Shown here: piece by piece, positions 1 to 11,431 of the stretch
Numbering within the stretch: position 1 is the stretch's first letter
Layout of the letters: every line of letters starts with the position of its first letter
Source: Nocardia niigatensis NBRC 100131
GTDB lineage: Bacteria; Actinomycetota; Actinomycetes; Mycobacteriales; Mycobacteriaceae
Direction: 5' to 3'
DNA: 56,709 nucleotides
Assembly (NCBI RefSeq): GCF_000308655.1
Contig: NZ_BAGC01000045.1
Coordinates: forward strand, 1-56,709
The notes under the pieces: generated by a model
The model's input: the letters and a program-made list of their open reading frames with translations, nothing else
Told to the model about the DNA's origin: nothing
Database searches by the model: none
Made by a program: the position numbers and the translations under genes

Positions 1-1102
1 GCAGGTCCGCCGCGCCCGGTTCGGTCATCGCGTCCGCGACGGCCAGCTGCGCGGCGCGGCGCGCGGCGGCGGTGGCGGCATCGTGGGCGGCGGCGCACAG
101 CAGGGCGTGGGCGCGCTCCACCCGGCCGTCGCCGACCGCGAGCAGCCCTGCGGCCGTGGCGAATTCCCAGTCGGCGGCGTCGACGCCGAGGGCCGCCGCG
201 GCGGCGGTCACGATGCCCAGCACGCCGCGGGTCTCGGTGGCGGCGACGGTCAGCAGCACCCGCACCCCGGCGGGCAGCGCGGCGACGCGATCACGGAAGG
301 CCGCGCGCAGTCCGGGTCCCAGCGCGGTCGGTTCGGGCGCGGTGCCCGCGAGATCACCGACGACGTCCGGCAATTCGTGCAGGGCGAGCGGATTGCCACC
401 GGCCACGGCGAGGATCCGGGCCAGCCGCAGCGCGCCCAGCGGACCGTGCCGCTCGGCGAGCAGGCGGCGCGCGTCGGCCTCGGGCAGGCCGGTGACCGGC
501 AATGCGGGCAGGTCCCGCCATAGTGTGTCGGCCGGATCGTCGCGCAGTGCCACCAGCAGCGTGATTTGCACCGCGGTCAGGCGGCGGATCGCGAAGACGA
601 GCGCGTGCGCCGATTCCGGATCCACCAGCCGGGCCTCGTCCACCACCAGTAGCAGCGGGCCCTCGTCGGCCAGCCCCGACAGCAGCCGCACCAGGGCGGC
701 GCCGACCAGGAAGGTGTCGGCCGCACCGGAGTGCAGGCCGAGCACCACGCCCAGGGCCCGGGACTGGGCCGCCGGCAGCGTCGGCAGCCGGTCGGCCACG
801 GGTAGCAGCAGTTCGTGCAGCGCCGCGAAGTTCAGCTCGGCTTCGGCGTGAATGCCCTGACAGCGCAGCACCCGGAAATCGGTGGCGCGTTCGACGGCGG
901 CGCGCAGCAGCGCGGTCTTGCCGATGGCCGGATCACCGTACAGCACGAGCGCCGAACCCCGCCCCGAACGCGCCGCCGCCAGGGCGTGATCCACCTGGAT
1001 CCGTTCGCGTTCCCGCCCGTAAAGCCTCAGGTCCTCCCACACATCGGGGAAATTTAGCTCAGCTAATAGCGTGCAACCAAGCGGCGATCCAGTAACTGGC
1101 AC
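1..1102 (-). CDS. LuxR-family regulator with N-terminal AAA ATPase domain (partial)
   Basis: The reading frame enters from the left edge and runs on the minus strand, so only about 367 N-terminal codons are present and the C-terminal HTH is outside. A LYGRERER segment leads into a Walker A loop (GDPAIGKTAL) near base 930, and a Walker B segment (LLLVVDEARLVD) lies near base 640. This order is typical of large LuxR/MalT-like ATPase regulators (LAL or STAND type). The chosen start is a GTG at 1100-1102; a second in-frame GTG lies at 1040-1042. Neither has a strong ribosome binding site. The ligand and targets cannot be told from the sequence. The HTH class is inferred from family architecture, not seen. 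Confidence 0.7.
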   Translation of the reverse strand, partial: MPVTGSPLGCTLLAELNFPDVWEDLRLYGRERERIQVDHALAAARSGRGSALVLYGDPAIGKTALLRAAVERATDFRVLRCQGIHAEAELNFAALHELLLPVADRLPTLPAAQSRALGVVLGLHSGAADTFLVGAALVRLLSGLADEGPLLLVVDEARLVDPESAHALVFAIRRLTAVQITLLVALRDDPADTLWRDLPALPVTGLPEADARRLLAERHGPLGALRLARILAVAGGNPLALHELPDVVGDLAGTAPEPTALGPGLRAAFRDRVAALPAGVRVLLTVAATETRGVLGIVTAAAAALGVDAADWEFATAAGLLAVGDGRVERAHALLCAAAHDAATAAARRAAQLAVADAMTEPGAADL

Positions 1103-1446
1103 AAAATGTCCCGAATGACGCACATCACAAAATTGACAGGAGCAATTCTATTAACGCGCAGGCGTGTTCACGCGATAGCAATGCCCTCGATTGCGGTCCC
1201 CCGCGAAGTTAAAGGGCGCAAATGGGATTCGGCCCAGCGACTCCCCATACCTATTACCCGCCGGTATGCCGTCGAAACACTCGGGCGGCAGCAAATTTCA
1301 GCGAACCCGAACTCGGCCGCCTCTCGGACACCCAAATTGGACAGCCCTTCAGGAATCGGCCCCCGGTTCATTTGCCGAAAATGACAGTGCCCCCGGCGAT
1401 TTCGCCGAGGGCACCGTTTCCGTGCGATCCGGGGACCGGCGCTCGA
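1103..1446. other. Intergenic region, 344 bases
   Basis: This gap lies between the start of the LuxR-type gene and the end of the small secreted-protein gene, both on the minus strand. It is more AT-rich than its surroundings near 1105-1165 and should hold the promoter of the LuxR-type gene. I could not place a convincing -10/-35 pair. It also holds the hairpin listed at 1387-1414. Short open frames here have no family features. Confidence 0.5.
1387..1414 (-). terminator. Hairpin after the small secreted-protein gene
   Basis: Two 13-base arms (1387-1399 and 1402-1414) match at 12 of 13 positions and lie about 30 bases past the stop codon of the minus-strand gene at 1447-1686. On the minus strand the hairpin is followed by a short T-rich stretch. 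It is probably a terminator. Confidence 0.55.
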
Positions 1447-1686
1447 TCAACGGAAGAGCGTCATGTACCAGAGGCCGTCGGCGCCCTGATCGCACCGCCA
1501 CTGCCAGCCGTCCTCGCCCCGCAGCTGCACGCCGCCCGCCTGGAACGAGCCGCCGTTGCCGTCGGCGGCGCAGGCGTCGACGGTGGCGTAGTTGCCGTCG
1601 ACAGTCAGCGTCTCCGCGTGCGCGGTCGCGACACCGAGCCCGGCGACACCGAGGGCCATGGCGGCGAGGGCAAAAGTCTTGCGCAT
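1447..1686 (-). CDS. Small exported protein of unknown function
   Basis: The 79-residue product starts with MRKTF and a hydrophobic Ala/Gly/Val-rich segment ending in ATAHAE, a Sec signal peptide with a likely cleavage site near residue 24. The mature part is about 55 residues, rich in Gly, Asp and Trp, with two cysteines (in DACAAD and WRCDQ) that could form one disulfide. The start at 1684-1686 is preceded by GGAAGG at good spacing; a longer upstream frame has no ribosome binding site. I do not recognise a family. It is probably monocistronic, with its own terminator downstream. Confidence 0.7.
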   Translation of the reverse strand: MRKTFALAAMALGVAGLGVATAHAETLTVDGNYATVDACAADGNGGSFQAGGVQLRGEDGWQWRCDQGADGLWYMTLFR

Positions 1687-1826
1687 GTTCGTGTTCCTTC
1701 CTTCGCGGCCACCCCTCGGCGACCGCAACGGAACCCATTTCAGCGGACCGATCATGACGGTTTCATGACCGGCGCGAAACCACAGGTCCGCACGGGAAAA
1801 CACCGGCCCCGCAGGGAAAAACACAA

Positions 1827-1852
1827 CGCCCCGGGTGTGAACACCCGGGGCG
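1827..1852 (-). terminator. Rho-independent terminator of secA
   Basis: Perfect 12-base arms (1827-1838 and 1841-1852) form a GC-rich hairpin that, on the minus strand, is followed by a TTTTT-containing tract. It lies 18 bases past the secA stop codon. Confidence 0.85.
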
Positions 1853-1869
1853 CAGCGTGTTTCGGCGGC

Positions 1870-4716
<2,847 letters not shown>

Positions 4717-5188
4717 GGGTCTTGTAGTCCTCTGGTCGGTGTTGTCGGTAGCCCCCACCATGGCGGGAAGCCTGCGCGCGGGCGCGCAATCACTAGCCAT
4801 GGTAATCCGGTGCCCATCGTAGGTGCTGAACTGCGCGGGCGATGGTGTGCGTGCTGAGGGAAAGCTGTGAAACGGCGCGGCCCGCGCCATTGCCCGGGCC
4901 CGATTCGGAGCCCCAGCGACCGCTCAGCGAATGGTCTTGCGTCCGAGGCTGTTTCATTACCCCTGACGTAGGATGTAGGGGGTCCGGCGTGCGGAGGCCT
5001 GCGCCCGCGCACCCGGAGCAGGGGACACCGCGGACGGTGTGCGATCTCGGGCAGTGCGGCCCATCCATTCCCCCAGGTGATCGGATTGCGATAGCTTGCC
5101 TCTCGGGACGGCTTCATGCCGTGGGCATGCCGACGCCTGGCAGGGGGACACTGCGGGCGCAGGCAGGGACTAGGGAGTAGCGGGCAGC
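4717..5188. other. Divergent intergenic region between secA and the acyltransferase gene, 472 bases
   Basis: This gap must carry both divergent promoters. I see a 6-3-6 palindrome (CATGCC, GTG, GGCATG) at 5115-5129, about 60 bases before the acyltransferase start, and an isolated TAGGAT -10-like hexamer at 4969-4974 without a good -35. Open frames in this region lack codon bias and recognisable domains, so I call no gene here. Confidence 0.5.
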
Positions 5189-6610
5189 GTGATCACCAGA
5201 CTGACGCCCCAGGACGCGTCGTTCTATCGGCTGGAATCCAGCAGCAACCCCATGCACATCGGATCCCTGGCCATCCTGCGCAATCCCGCGCCGGCCGGAA
5301 ACTCCGGGACCGGACCGCTGGATTACGACCGCCTGGTGGCCCTGGTCGAGTCGCGGCTGCCGCTGGTCCCGCTGTACCGCCGCAAGGTGCGGGAGATCCC
5401 GTTCACGCTGGGCCGTCCGATATGGGTGGACGACAGCCAGTTCGACATCACCTATCACGTCCGTCGCTCGGCGCTGCCCGAGCCGGGCACCGACGAACAG
5501 CTGCTGGACCTGGTGGCCCGGCTGGCCTCCCGCCCGCTCGACAACACCCGGCCGCTGTGGGAGATGTACCTGGTCGAGGGCCTGTCCGAGGGCCGCTGCG
5601 CGATCTTCACCAAAACCCACTCGGCCCTGGTCGACGGGGACGGCGCGCTCGAGATCGGGCATGTGATCCTGGACACCTCCACCGCGCCCCGCGAGGTCGC
5701 CGATCATGCCTGGATCGCTCATCGCGAACCCGCCGACCTCGAACTGCTGTTCGGCGCGATGCTGCACCTGGCCACCCAGCCGCGCGAGGGCCTGGAGGTG
5801 GCCCGCCACCACGTGGCCGAAGCGTTCGCCATGGTCGATGCCACCGGCAAGGCGGTGCAGAAACTGGTGTCCATGGTCCGGGCCGCGGCCATCGGCGCGC
5901 CCGACAGCCCCCTGAACACCCGCACCTCGCGCAATCGCCGATTCGAGGTGGTGCGCACCGACCTCGAGGACTACCGCAAGATCCGCAAGCGGTTCGACTG
6001 CTCCATCAACGATGTGATCCTCGCGGTGGTGACGGGCGCGCTGCGCAACTGGCTGCTCTCGCGCGGGCAGGTGCTGACCGAGGCCGACGCGCTGCGCGCG
6101 GTGGTGCCCATGTCGGTGTACGCCGACGGGCCCAACGGCGAGCTCAAACCGGCGGGCGAGGTCACCTCGCTGCTACTGGATCTGCCCGTGGGCGAACAGA
6201 ATCCGGTGATCCGCATGGAGCACATCAAGCACGCCACCGAGGCGCACTCCCGGCATCAGCGCGGCGTACGCGCCCGGACGCTGGTGCACATGGCCGGATT
6301 CGCTCCGGCGAGCCTGCATGCCATGAGCGTGCGCTCGGCGAGTACTTTTGCAGAGCACACGTTCAATCTGGTGATCACCAACGCGCCGGGTCCGCAGCAG
6401 CCCATGTACATCGGCGGCGCGCGGATGCTGGAGATGTACCCGGTATCGCCGCTGCTGCGCTTTCAGGCTCTGAGCATCGGGCTCACGTCCTACGACGGAC
6501 GGGTGTTCTACGGACTCACCGCCGATCGCGACGCCATGGCGGACATCGCGGTGCTGACCGCTTCGGTGCACGAGTCGATGGAGGAGATGCTCGGTGCCTG
6601 CGTCCAGTGA
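5189..6610 (+). CDS. WS/DGAT-family acyltransferase with altered active-site motif
   Basis: Wax ester synthase/diacylglycerol acyltransferases join an acyl-CoA to a fatty alcohol or diacylglycerol to make storage lipid. The 473-residue protein has the family length, an N-terminal LTPQDASFY segment, and the family block TRPLWEMYLVEGL. The catalytic motif, normally HHxxxDG, reads HSALVDG at 144-150, so the second histidine, the presumed base, is Ser145. The NDVILAVV motif of the second domain is intact. The GTG start has GGGAG upstream. The stop overlaps the start of the next gene by 17 bases, so the two are co-transcribed. In M. tuberculosis a tgs3-type gene lies in the same neighbourhood. It could be inactive, or use an altered mechanism. 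Confidence 0.85.
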   Translation: MITRLTPQDASFYRLESSSNPMHIGSLAILRNPAPAGNSGTGPLDYDRLVALVESRLPLVPLYRRKVREIPFTLGRPIWVDDSQFDITYHVRRSALPEPGTDEQLLDLVARLASRPLDNTRPLWEMYLVEGLSEGRCAIFTKTHSALVDGDGALEIGHVILDTSTAPREVADHAWIAHREPADLELLFGAMLHLATQPREGLEVARHHVAEAFAMVDATGKAVQKLVSMVRAAAIGAPDSPLNTRTSRNRRFEVVRTDLEDYRKIRKRFDCSINDVILAVVTGALRNWLLSRGQVLTEADALRAVVPMSVYADGPNGELKPAGEVTSLLLDLPVGEQNPVIRMEHIKHATEAHSRHQRGVRARTLVHMAGFAPASLHAMSVRSASTFAEHTFNLVITNAPGPQQPMYIGGARMLEMYPVSPLLRFQALSIGLTSYDGRVFYGLTADRDAMADIAVLTASVHESMEEMLGACVQ

Positions 6611-7181
6611 GTCGTCCCGGGTCTCGAAGAAGCTACGCGTCTATGTTCCGGCCACCGTGCCGATGCTGCGGGAACTGGTCGCCGACCGCGAGATTCGCGC
6701 GCTCAACGACACCGCCTTCGCGGTGACCCCGGCGCTGCGCGAGGCCTACGCCTCCGGCGACGACGAGGAGCTGGCCGAGGTCGCCATGGCCGAGGCCGCG
6801 CGCGCCTCGCTGCGCCTGCTCGCCGAGGAACAGGCCGCCGCCGATGTGCGCGGCGACCGCGCGGGCGACGACTCCGAGGCCGCCCCCGCCGGACCGGTCT
6901 TCCGCCGCGCGGTCATCGCCGCCGATGTGGACGGCGCCACCCTGCGCCCGGACCTGGACGACGCCGTGGTGCGGCTGTCCGGTCCCATCACCTACGACCG
7001 CATCGCCTCCATCCACGTGGATCTGGCCGAGGCCGAGTCCGAGGTATCCAAGGCCGTCGAGGTCATCGACGCCGCCGACATGGGCGACGCCGACGCCGAA
7101 TTCGTGCTCGGCGACGCCGAGGACCACCAGCTCGCCTGGTACGCCGCCCAGGAACTCCCGTTCCTGCTCGACCTGCTCTGA
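6594..7181 (+). CDS. DUF6912 family protein (Rv3231c-like)
   Basis: The 195-residue cytoplasmic protein has the conserved LRVYVPATVPML opening and TAFAVTPALREAYASGDDEE block of this actinobacterial family. The C-terminal half is very acidic and ends with the conserved HQLAWYAAQEL segment. The function is unknown. It overlaps the acyltransferase by 17 bases and precedes the desaturase-reductase gene, the same neighbourhood as Rv3231c beside Rv3230c in M. tuberculosis, which suggests a link to lipid metabolism by context only. The GTG start at 6594 is the one consistent with the overlap. Confidence 0.75.
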   Translation: MPASSESSRVSKKLRVYVPATVPMLRELVADREIRALNDTAFAVTPALREAYASGDDEELAEVAMAEAARASLRLLAEEQAAADVRGDRAGDDSEAAPAGPVFRRAVIAADVDGATLRPDLDDAVVRLSGPITYDRIASIHVDLAEAESEVSKAVEVIDAADMGDADAEFVLGDAEDHQLAWYAAQELPFLLDLL

Positions 7182-7216
7182 CGGAACTTCAACAGGTAGT
7201 TCCGGCTGCGTAACCT

Positions 7217-7228
7217 ACGATGCCGTAA
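7217..7228. promoter_or_regulatory. Operator-like palindrome upstream of the desaturase reductase
   Basis: TACGATGCCGTA at 7217-7228 has TACG and CGTA ends and lies inside two AACC direct repeats at 7213 and 7228, 15 bases apart. The same arrangement occurs twice at 10126-10159 before the second desaturase. A TetR-type repressor of the fatty-acid desaturation genes is a reasonable guess. The binding protein is unknown. Confidence 0.45.
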
Positions 7229-7317
7229 CCTTGCTGTGACGGTCGCCCATCACAAGGGCGACAGCGTACGGACGACGCGCTGACCAGCGCGCACGACGAC
7301 AGGAAGCGTTCCGGGAT

Positions 7318-8481
7318 ATGGCATCGAAGAGTGGCGGGTTCTCCGTGCGAGGACTGCGGGACTGGCTGGAAGCCCCCGTGGCCGAAGGCGGCACCGGCGG
7401 ACGAACCCCCCTCGACGCGCTGCGCGGCGCGGCCGCGCGCATCACCACTCCCCTGCTGCCCGACGACTACCTGCACCTGGTGAACCCGCTGTGGTCGGCG
7501 CGCGAACTGCGCGGCCGCATCGTGGATGTGCGCAAGGAGACCGCGGATTCGGCGACCCTGGTGATCAAGCCGGGCTGGGGATTCGACTTCAAATTCGAGC
7601 CGGGCCAGTACATCGGCATCGGCGTGCTGGTGGACGGCCGCTGGCACTGGCGCTCGTATTCGCTGACCTGCCCGCCGGATTGGACCGGCGACAGCGCGCA
7701 CAAGGGCCGACGCCTGATCTCCATCGCCGTCAAGGCGATGCCGGAGGGCTTCCTGTCCAGCCACATCGTCTCCGGCGTCCCGGCCGGGACCATCGTGCGC
7801 CTGGCCGCGCCGCGGGGCGGTTTCGTGCTGCCGGATCCGGCGCCGTCGAAGGTGCTGTTCCTGACCGCGGGCTCGGGCATCACCCCGGTGATGGCCATGC
7901 TGCGCACCATGGATCGCCGCAACGCCGTCCCGGACGTCATGCACGTCCACTCCGCCCGTACCCCCGACGATGTCATGTTCGGTGACGAGCTGCGCGCAAT
8001 GCACGACCGGCACCCGGGTTTCACCGCGCACCTGCACCTGACCGGCGAGCAGGGCAAGTTCGCGCTCGCCGATCTGGACGAGGTGGTCCCGGACTGGCGC
8101 GAGCGCGAGGTCTGGGCCTGCGGCCCGCTGCCCATGCTGGACGAGATCGAGAAGTACTGGGCCGCCGCGGGTCTGGAGGCCAAGCTGCACGTGGAGCGCT
8201 TCGAGATCGAGCGCAACGCCACCGGCGAGGGCGGCACCGTCACCTTCGCCAAGGCCGGCCGCACCGCCGAGGTCGACGGCGCGACCACGCTGTTGCAGGC
8301 CGGTGAGGGCGCGGGCGTGCAGATGCCGTTCGGCTGCCGCATGGGCATCTGCCAGACCTGTGTGGTCACGGTGACCGAGGGTCATGTGCGGGATCTCCGC
8401 AACGGCAAGGAGCACCGGGCCGGGGACAAGATCCAGACCTGCATCTCGGCCGCGGCGGGCGACTGCACCCTCGAGGTATGA
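7318..8481 (+). CDS. Ferredoxin-NADP reductase-like electron donor for DesA3-type desaturases (Rv3230c-like)
   Basis: This oxidoreductase passes electrons from NAD(P)H through FAD and a 2Fe-2S cluster. In M. tuberculosis the homologue Rv3230c supplies the membrane desaturase DesA3. The 387-residue protein has an FAD-binding RSYSL motif (112-116), a nucleotide-binding TAGSGITP motif (183-190), and a C-terminal plant-type ferredoxin domain with cysteines 340, 345, 348 and 375. The ATG at 7318 follows a GGAAG sequence. Two desaturase genes lie directly downstream on the same strand, and an operator-like palindrome lies 90 bases upstream. Confidence 0.92.
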   Translation: MASKSGGFSVRGLRDWLEAPVAEGGTGGRTPLDALRGAAARITTPLLPDDYLHLVNPLWSARELRGRIVDVRKETADSATLVIKPGWGFDFKFEPGQYIGIGVLVDGRWHWRSYSLTCPPDWTGDSAHKGRRLISIAVKAMPEGFLSSHIVSGVPAGTIVRLAAPRGGFVLPDPAPSKVLFLTAGSGITPVMAMLRTMDRRNAVPDVMHVHSARTPDDVMFGDELRAMHDRHPGFTAHLHLTGEQGKFALADLDEVVPDWREREVWACGPLPMLDEIEKYWAAAGLEAKLHVERFEIERNATGEGGTVTFAKAGRTAEVDGATTLLQAGEGAGVQMPFGCRMGICQTCVVTVTEGHVRDLRNGKEHRAGDKIQTCISAAAGDCTLEV

Positions 8482-8612
8482 CGCGCACACGGTGTGAGAC
8501 GGCGCCGCCCGAGAACGGCTACCCTCGATAGCAGTCGAGCCTGAACACGGTCCCATCGGGACCGACCACCCGCGCAGCGGTGCGAGGCAGATCAACCACG
8601 GAAGGACTGCCG

Positions 8613-10067
8613 GTGGCCATCACCGACATAAAGGCATTCGCCCATCTCACGGCGGCCGATATCGAGACCCTGGGTCAGGAACTCGACACCGTCCGGCGCG
8701 ATATCGAGCACTCGCTCGGTGAACGCGATGCCCGCTACATCCGGCGCACCATTGCGGCGCAACGGATTCTGGAGGCCGCTGGCCGCGCCACACTCTTCGC
8801 GTCGAAGAAGCGCTGGGCGTGGCTGACCGGCACCGCGCTGCTGTCGGTCGCCAAGATCATCGAGAACATGGAGCTCGGGCACAACATCAGCCACGGGCAA
8901 TGGGATTGGATGAACGACCCGGAGATCCACTCCACCACGTGGGAGTGGGATATGACGGGCACCTCGGCGCAGTGGAAGGCCGCGCACAACTATTCGCATC
9001 ACATGTACACCAACATCCTCGACATGGATGACGATCTGGGCTTCGGCATCCTGCGCATGACGCGCGACGAGGAATGGAAGCCGATCAATCTGGCGCAGCC
9101 GGTCGCGAACCTGTTTCTGGCCGCGCTGTTCGAGTGGGGCATCGCGTTGCACGATCTGGCGGCCACCAAGGAGCAGATGGGTGTGCCCCAGAGCCGGCTC
9201 TTCCCCCCGCGCGACATCATCAACGAACCCAACAAGGCTTTCTGGCAGAAGGCCGGTAAACAGGTCGCCAAGGATTTCGTGATCTATCCGGCGCTCACCG
9301 GTCGCGCCTGGAAGTCGACCCTGAAGGCGAACGCCACCGCGAACCTGATCCGCAATCTGTGGGCGTACGCGGTGATCTTCTGCGGCCATTTCCCGGACGG
9401 CGCGGAGAAGTTCACCGAGGAGCAGTTCGAGAACGAGACGCAGGCCGAGTGGTACCTGCGGCAGATGCTGGGCAGCGCCAATTTCGACGCGGGCCCGGTG
9501 ATGGCGTTCATGAGCGGCAATCTCAGCTACCAGATCGAGCACCACCTGTTCCCGGACATTCCGAGCAATCGGTATCCCGAGGTGTCGGTGAAGGTGCAGG
9601 AGCTGTGCGACAAGTACGACCTGCCGTACACCACCGGCTCGCTGGGCAAGCAATACCTGTTGGCGTTCCGCACGATTCACAAGCTGGCGCTGCCGGATCA
9701 GTGGCTCAAGCGGACCTCCGACGATGCGCCGGAGACCTCCTCGGAGCGCAAGTTCGCGGGAATCTCCCTGCCCTCGATGCCGACCTGGAACGGCAGTGAA
9801 TGGCTGGCCGGGCACAGTGCGAGCGAGTGGCTGGCCGAGCATCAGCCGAACTGGGGCCTGGACCCGGAGACCGGCGAGCGGCGCGGGCTGCGGTCGGCCA
9901 TGCAGGAGGCCAAGGTGGCGCTCAAGCAGAAGGCCGCGCACGAGAAGCAGGTGTTGCGCGAGGCCAAGGCGGCATTGCAGGAAAAGGCCCGGGCCGAAAA
10001 GGCATTGCTGACCGACAAAGCACAGCGTGGAGGCTGGTTCTCGCGTAAACTCCGACGCACTCGCTAG
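8613..10067 (+). CDS. DesA3-type membrane fatty-acyl desaturase with a charged C-terminal extension
   Basis: A di-iron integral-membrane desaturase that probably introduces the delta-9 double bond into stearoyl-CoA. The three histidine boxes are present: HNISH (90-94), HNYSHH (125-130) and QIEHH (307-311). The 484-residue product is longer than DesA3 (about 427) because residues from about 430 on form a Lys/Ala/Glu-rich, probably helical or coiled-coil tail that the paralogue at 10163 lacks. I start at the GTG at 8613, which follows GGAAGGA; the product then begins MAITDIKAFAHLT, aligned with the paralogue. An in-frame start at 8580 adds 11 unconserved residues. Confidence 0.93.
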   Translation: MAITDIKAFAHLTAADIETLGQELDTVRRDIEHSLGERDARYIRRTIAAQRILEAAGRATLFASKKRWAWLTGTALLSVAKIIENMELGHNISHGQWDWMNDPEIHSTTWEWDMTGTSAQWKAAHNYSHHMYTNILDMDDDLGFGILRMTRDEEWKPINLAQPVANLFLAALFEWGIALHDLAATKEQMGVPQSRLFPPRDIINEPNKAFWQKAGKQVAKDFVIYPALTGRAWKSTLKANATANLIRNLWAYAVIFCGHFPDGAEKFTEEQFENETQAEWYLRQMLGSANFDAGPVMAFMSGNLSYQIEHHLFPDIPSNRYPEVSVKVQELCDKYDLPYTTGSLGKQYLLAFRTIHKLALPDQWLKRTSDDAPETSSERKFAGISLPSMPTWNGSEWLAGHSASEWLAEHQPNWGLDPETGERRGLRSAMQEAKVALKQKAAHEKQVLREAKAALQEKARAEKALLTDKAQRGGWFSRKLRRTR

Positions 10068-10125
10068 CAGAGTCGAGTCGCGAATACAATGCGGTATTCG
10101 ACACGTTAGAGATTCGATCTTCGCC

Positions 10126-10159
10126 AACCTACGGGACCGTAACCTACGGTAGTGTAACC
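10126..10159. promoter_or_regulatory. Tandem operator-like palindromes upstream of the second desaturase
   Basis: AACC repeats at 10126, 10141 and 10156 are spaced 15 bases apart and frame two palindromes: TACGGGACCGTA (10130-10141, perfect arms) and TACGGTAGTGTA (10145-10156, imperfect). They end 4 bases before the start codon, so a bound protein would block both promoter clearance and ribosome access, unless the transcript is leaderless. A related site precedes the reductase gene at 7217-7228. Confidence 0.5.
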
Positions 10160-10162
10160 ACC

Positions 10163-11413
10163 ATGGCGATCTCGGATGTCAAGGAATACGCGCACCTCAC
10201 CCCGGAGGACGTCGAAGCGATCGGGGCGGAGCTGGACGCCATCCGCCGTGAGGTCGAATCGTCCCTGGGCGAGAAGGATGCCCGTTACATCCGCAATGTG
10301 ATCCGTCTCCAGCGCGGCCTCGAAATCAGTGGCCGCGCAGTGCTTTTCGCGAGTCTCTTCCCGCCTGCGTGGCTGGCCGGCGTGGCCCTGCTGGGTACCG
10401 CCAAGATCATCGAGAACATGGAGATCGGCCACAATGTGATGCACGGGCAGTGGGACTGGATGAACGACCCGGAAATCCACTCCACCAAATGGGAATGGGA
10501 CAACGCGGGTCCTTCCGAACACTGGAAGATCACCCACAACTTCCTGCACCACAAGTACACCAACGTGCTGGGCATGGATGACGACATCGGCTACGGCCTG
10601 CTGCGTGTCACCCGTGATCAGCGCTGGTCACCGTTCTATCTCGGTCAGCCGGTGTACAACCTGCTGCTGCAGATGTTCTTCGAATACGGTGTCGCCATTC
10701 AGCATTTGGAACTGGGCAAGGTCGCCAAGAAGAAGTGGGCCCCGGGTTCGCCCGAGCGCATTCAGTTCGAGCAGGACCGCAAGACGGTGCTCGCGAAGAT
10801 CGGCAAGCAGGCCGCCAAGGACTATCTGATCTTCCCGCTGCTCACCGGCCCCGCCTTCCTGGGCACGCTGACCGCCAATCTGGCCGCGAACGTGGTCCGC
10901 AATGTGTGGACCAACGCGGTCATCTTCTGCGGCCACTTCCCCGACGGCGCCGAGAAGTTCACCAAGTTCGACTGCGACAACGAGACGCAGAGCGAGTGGT
11001 ATCTGCGCCAGATGCTGGGGTCGGCCAATATCTCCGGCGGCCCGGTCATGCATTTCATGACCGGCAACCTCTCGCACCAGATCGAGCACCACCTGTTCCC
11101 GGACATCCCGTCCAACCACCTGCGCGACATCGCGGTGCGGGTGCGGGCGCTGTGCGAGAAGTACGACCTGCCCTACACCACCGGTTCGCTGCCGGTGCAG
11201 TACGCCAAGTCGTGGCGCACCATCATGAAGCTGTCGCTGCCCAACAAGTACCTGCGCCGCGGCACCGATGACGCTCCGGAAACCAAGTCGGAGAAGATGT
11301 TCGGCGGCGCGGCCACGGTCGACCCGATGACCGGACGCCGCCGCGGTCTGCGCACCGCGCTGCGGGACGGCCGCCGCAAGCTGTCCCGGCGCGAACCGGC
11401 CCTGGTCGGCTGA
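10163..11413 (+). CDS. DesA3-type membrane fatty-acyl desaturase (second paralogue)
   Basis: The 416-residue product has the usual DesA3 length and the same histidine boxes as its neighbour (HNVMH, HNFLHH and QIEHH), with long identical stretches around them, so the pair is a tandem duplication. It lacks the charged C-terminal tail of the first copy and ends in an Arg-rich segment. The ATG at 10163 has no clear Shine-Dalgarno sequence; operator-like repeats occupy the bases just before it. It shares the upstream reductase as likely electron donor. The substrate (chain length or position) may differ from the first copy, but the sequence does not show which. Confidence 0.93.
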   Translation: MAISDVKEYAHLTPEDVEAIGAELDAIRREVESSLGEKDARYIRNVIRLQRGLEISGRAVLFASLFPPAWLAGVALLGTAKIIENMEIGHNVMHGQWDWMNDPEIHSTKWEWDNAGPSEHWKITHNFLHHKYTNVLGMDDDIGYGLLRVTRDQRWSPFYLGQPVYNLLLQMFFEYGVAIQHLELGKVAKKKWAPGSPERIQFEQDRKTVLAKIGKQAAKDYLIFPLLTGPAFLGTLTANLAANVVRNVWTNAVIFCGHFPDGAEKFTKFDCDNETQSEWYLRQMLGSANISGGPVMHFMTGNLSHQIEHHLFPDIPSNHLRDIAVRVRALCEKYDLPYTTGSLPVQYAKSWRTIMKLSLPNKYLRRGTDDAPETKSEKMFGGAATVDPMTGRRRGLRTALRDGRRKLSRREPALVG

Positions 11414-11431
11414 GTCGCCCGCGATCGACGA

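Noticed and set aside
1168..1371. 67-codon minus-strand frame upstream of the LuxR-type gene
   Set aside because: No ribosome binding site, codon bias or recognised sequence; it lies in AT-richer intergenic DNA.
4842..5180. 112-codon frame in the secA-acyltransferase gap
   Set aside because: Weak codon bias and no motif, and several overlapping frames on both strands are equally open, as expected by chance in high-GC DNA.
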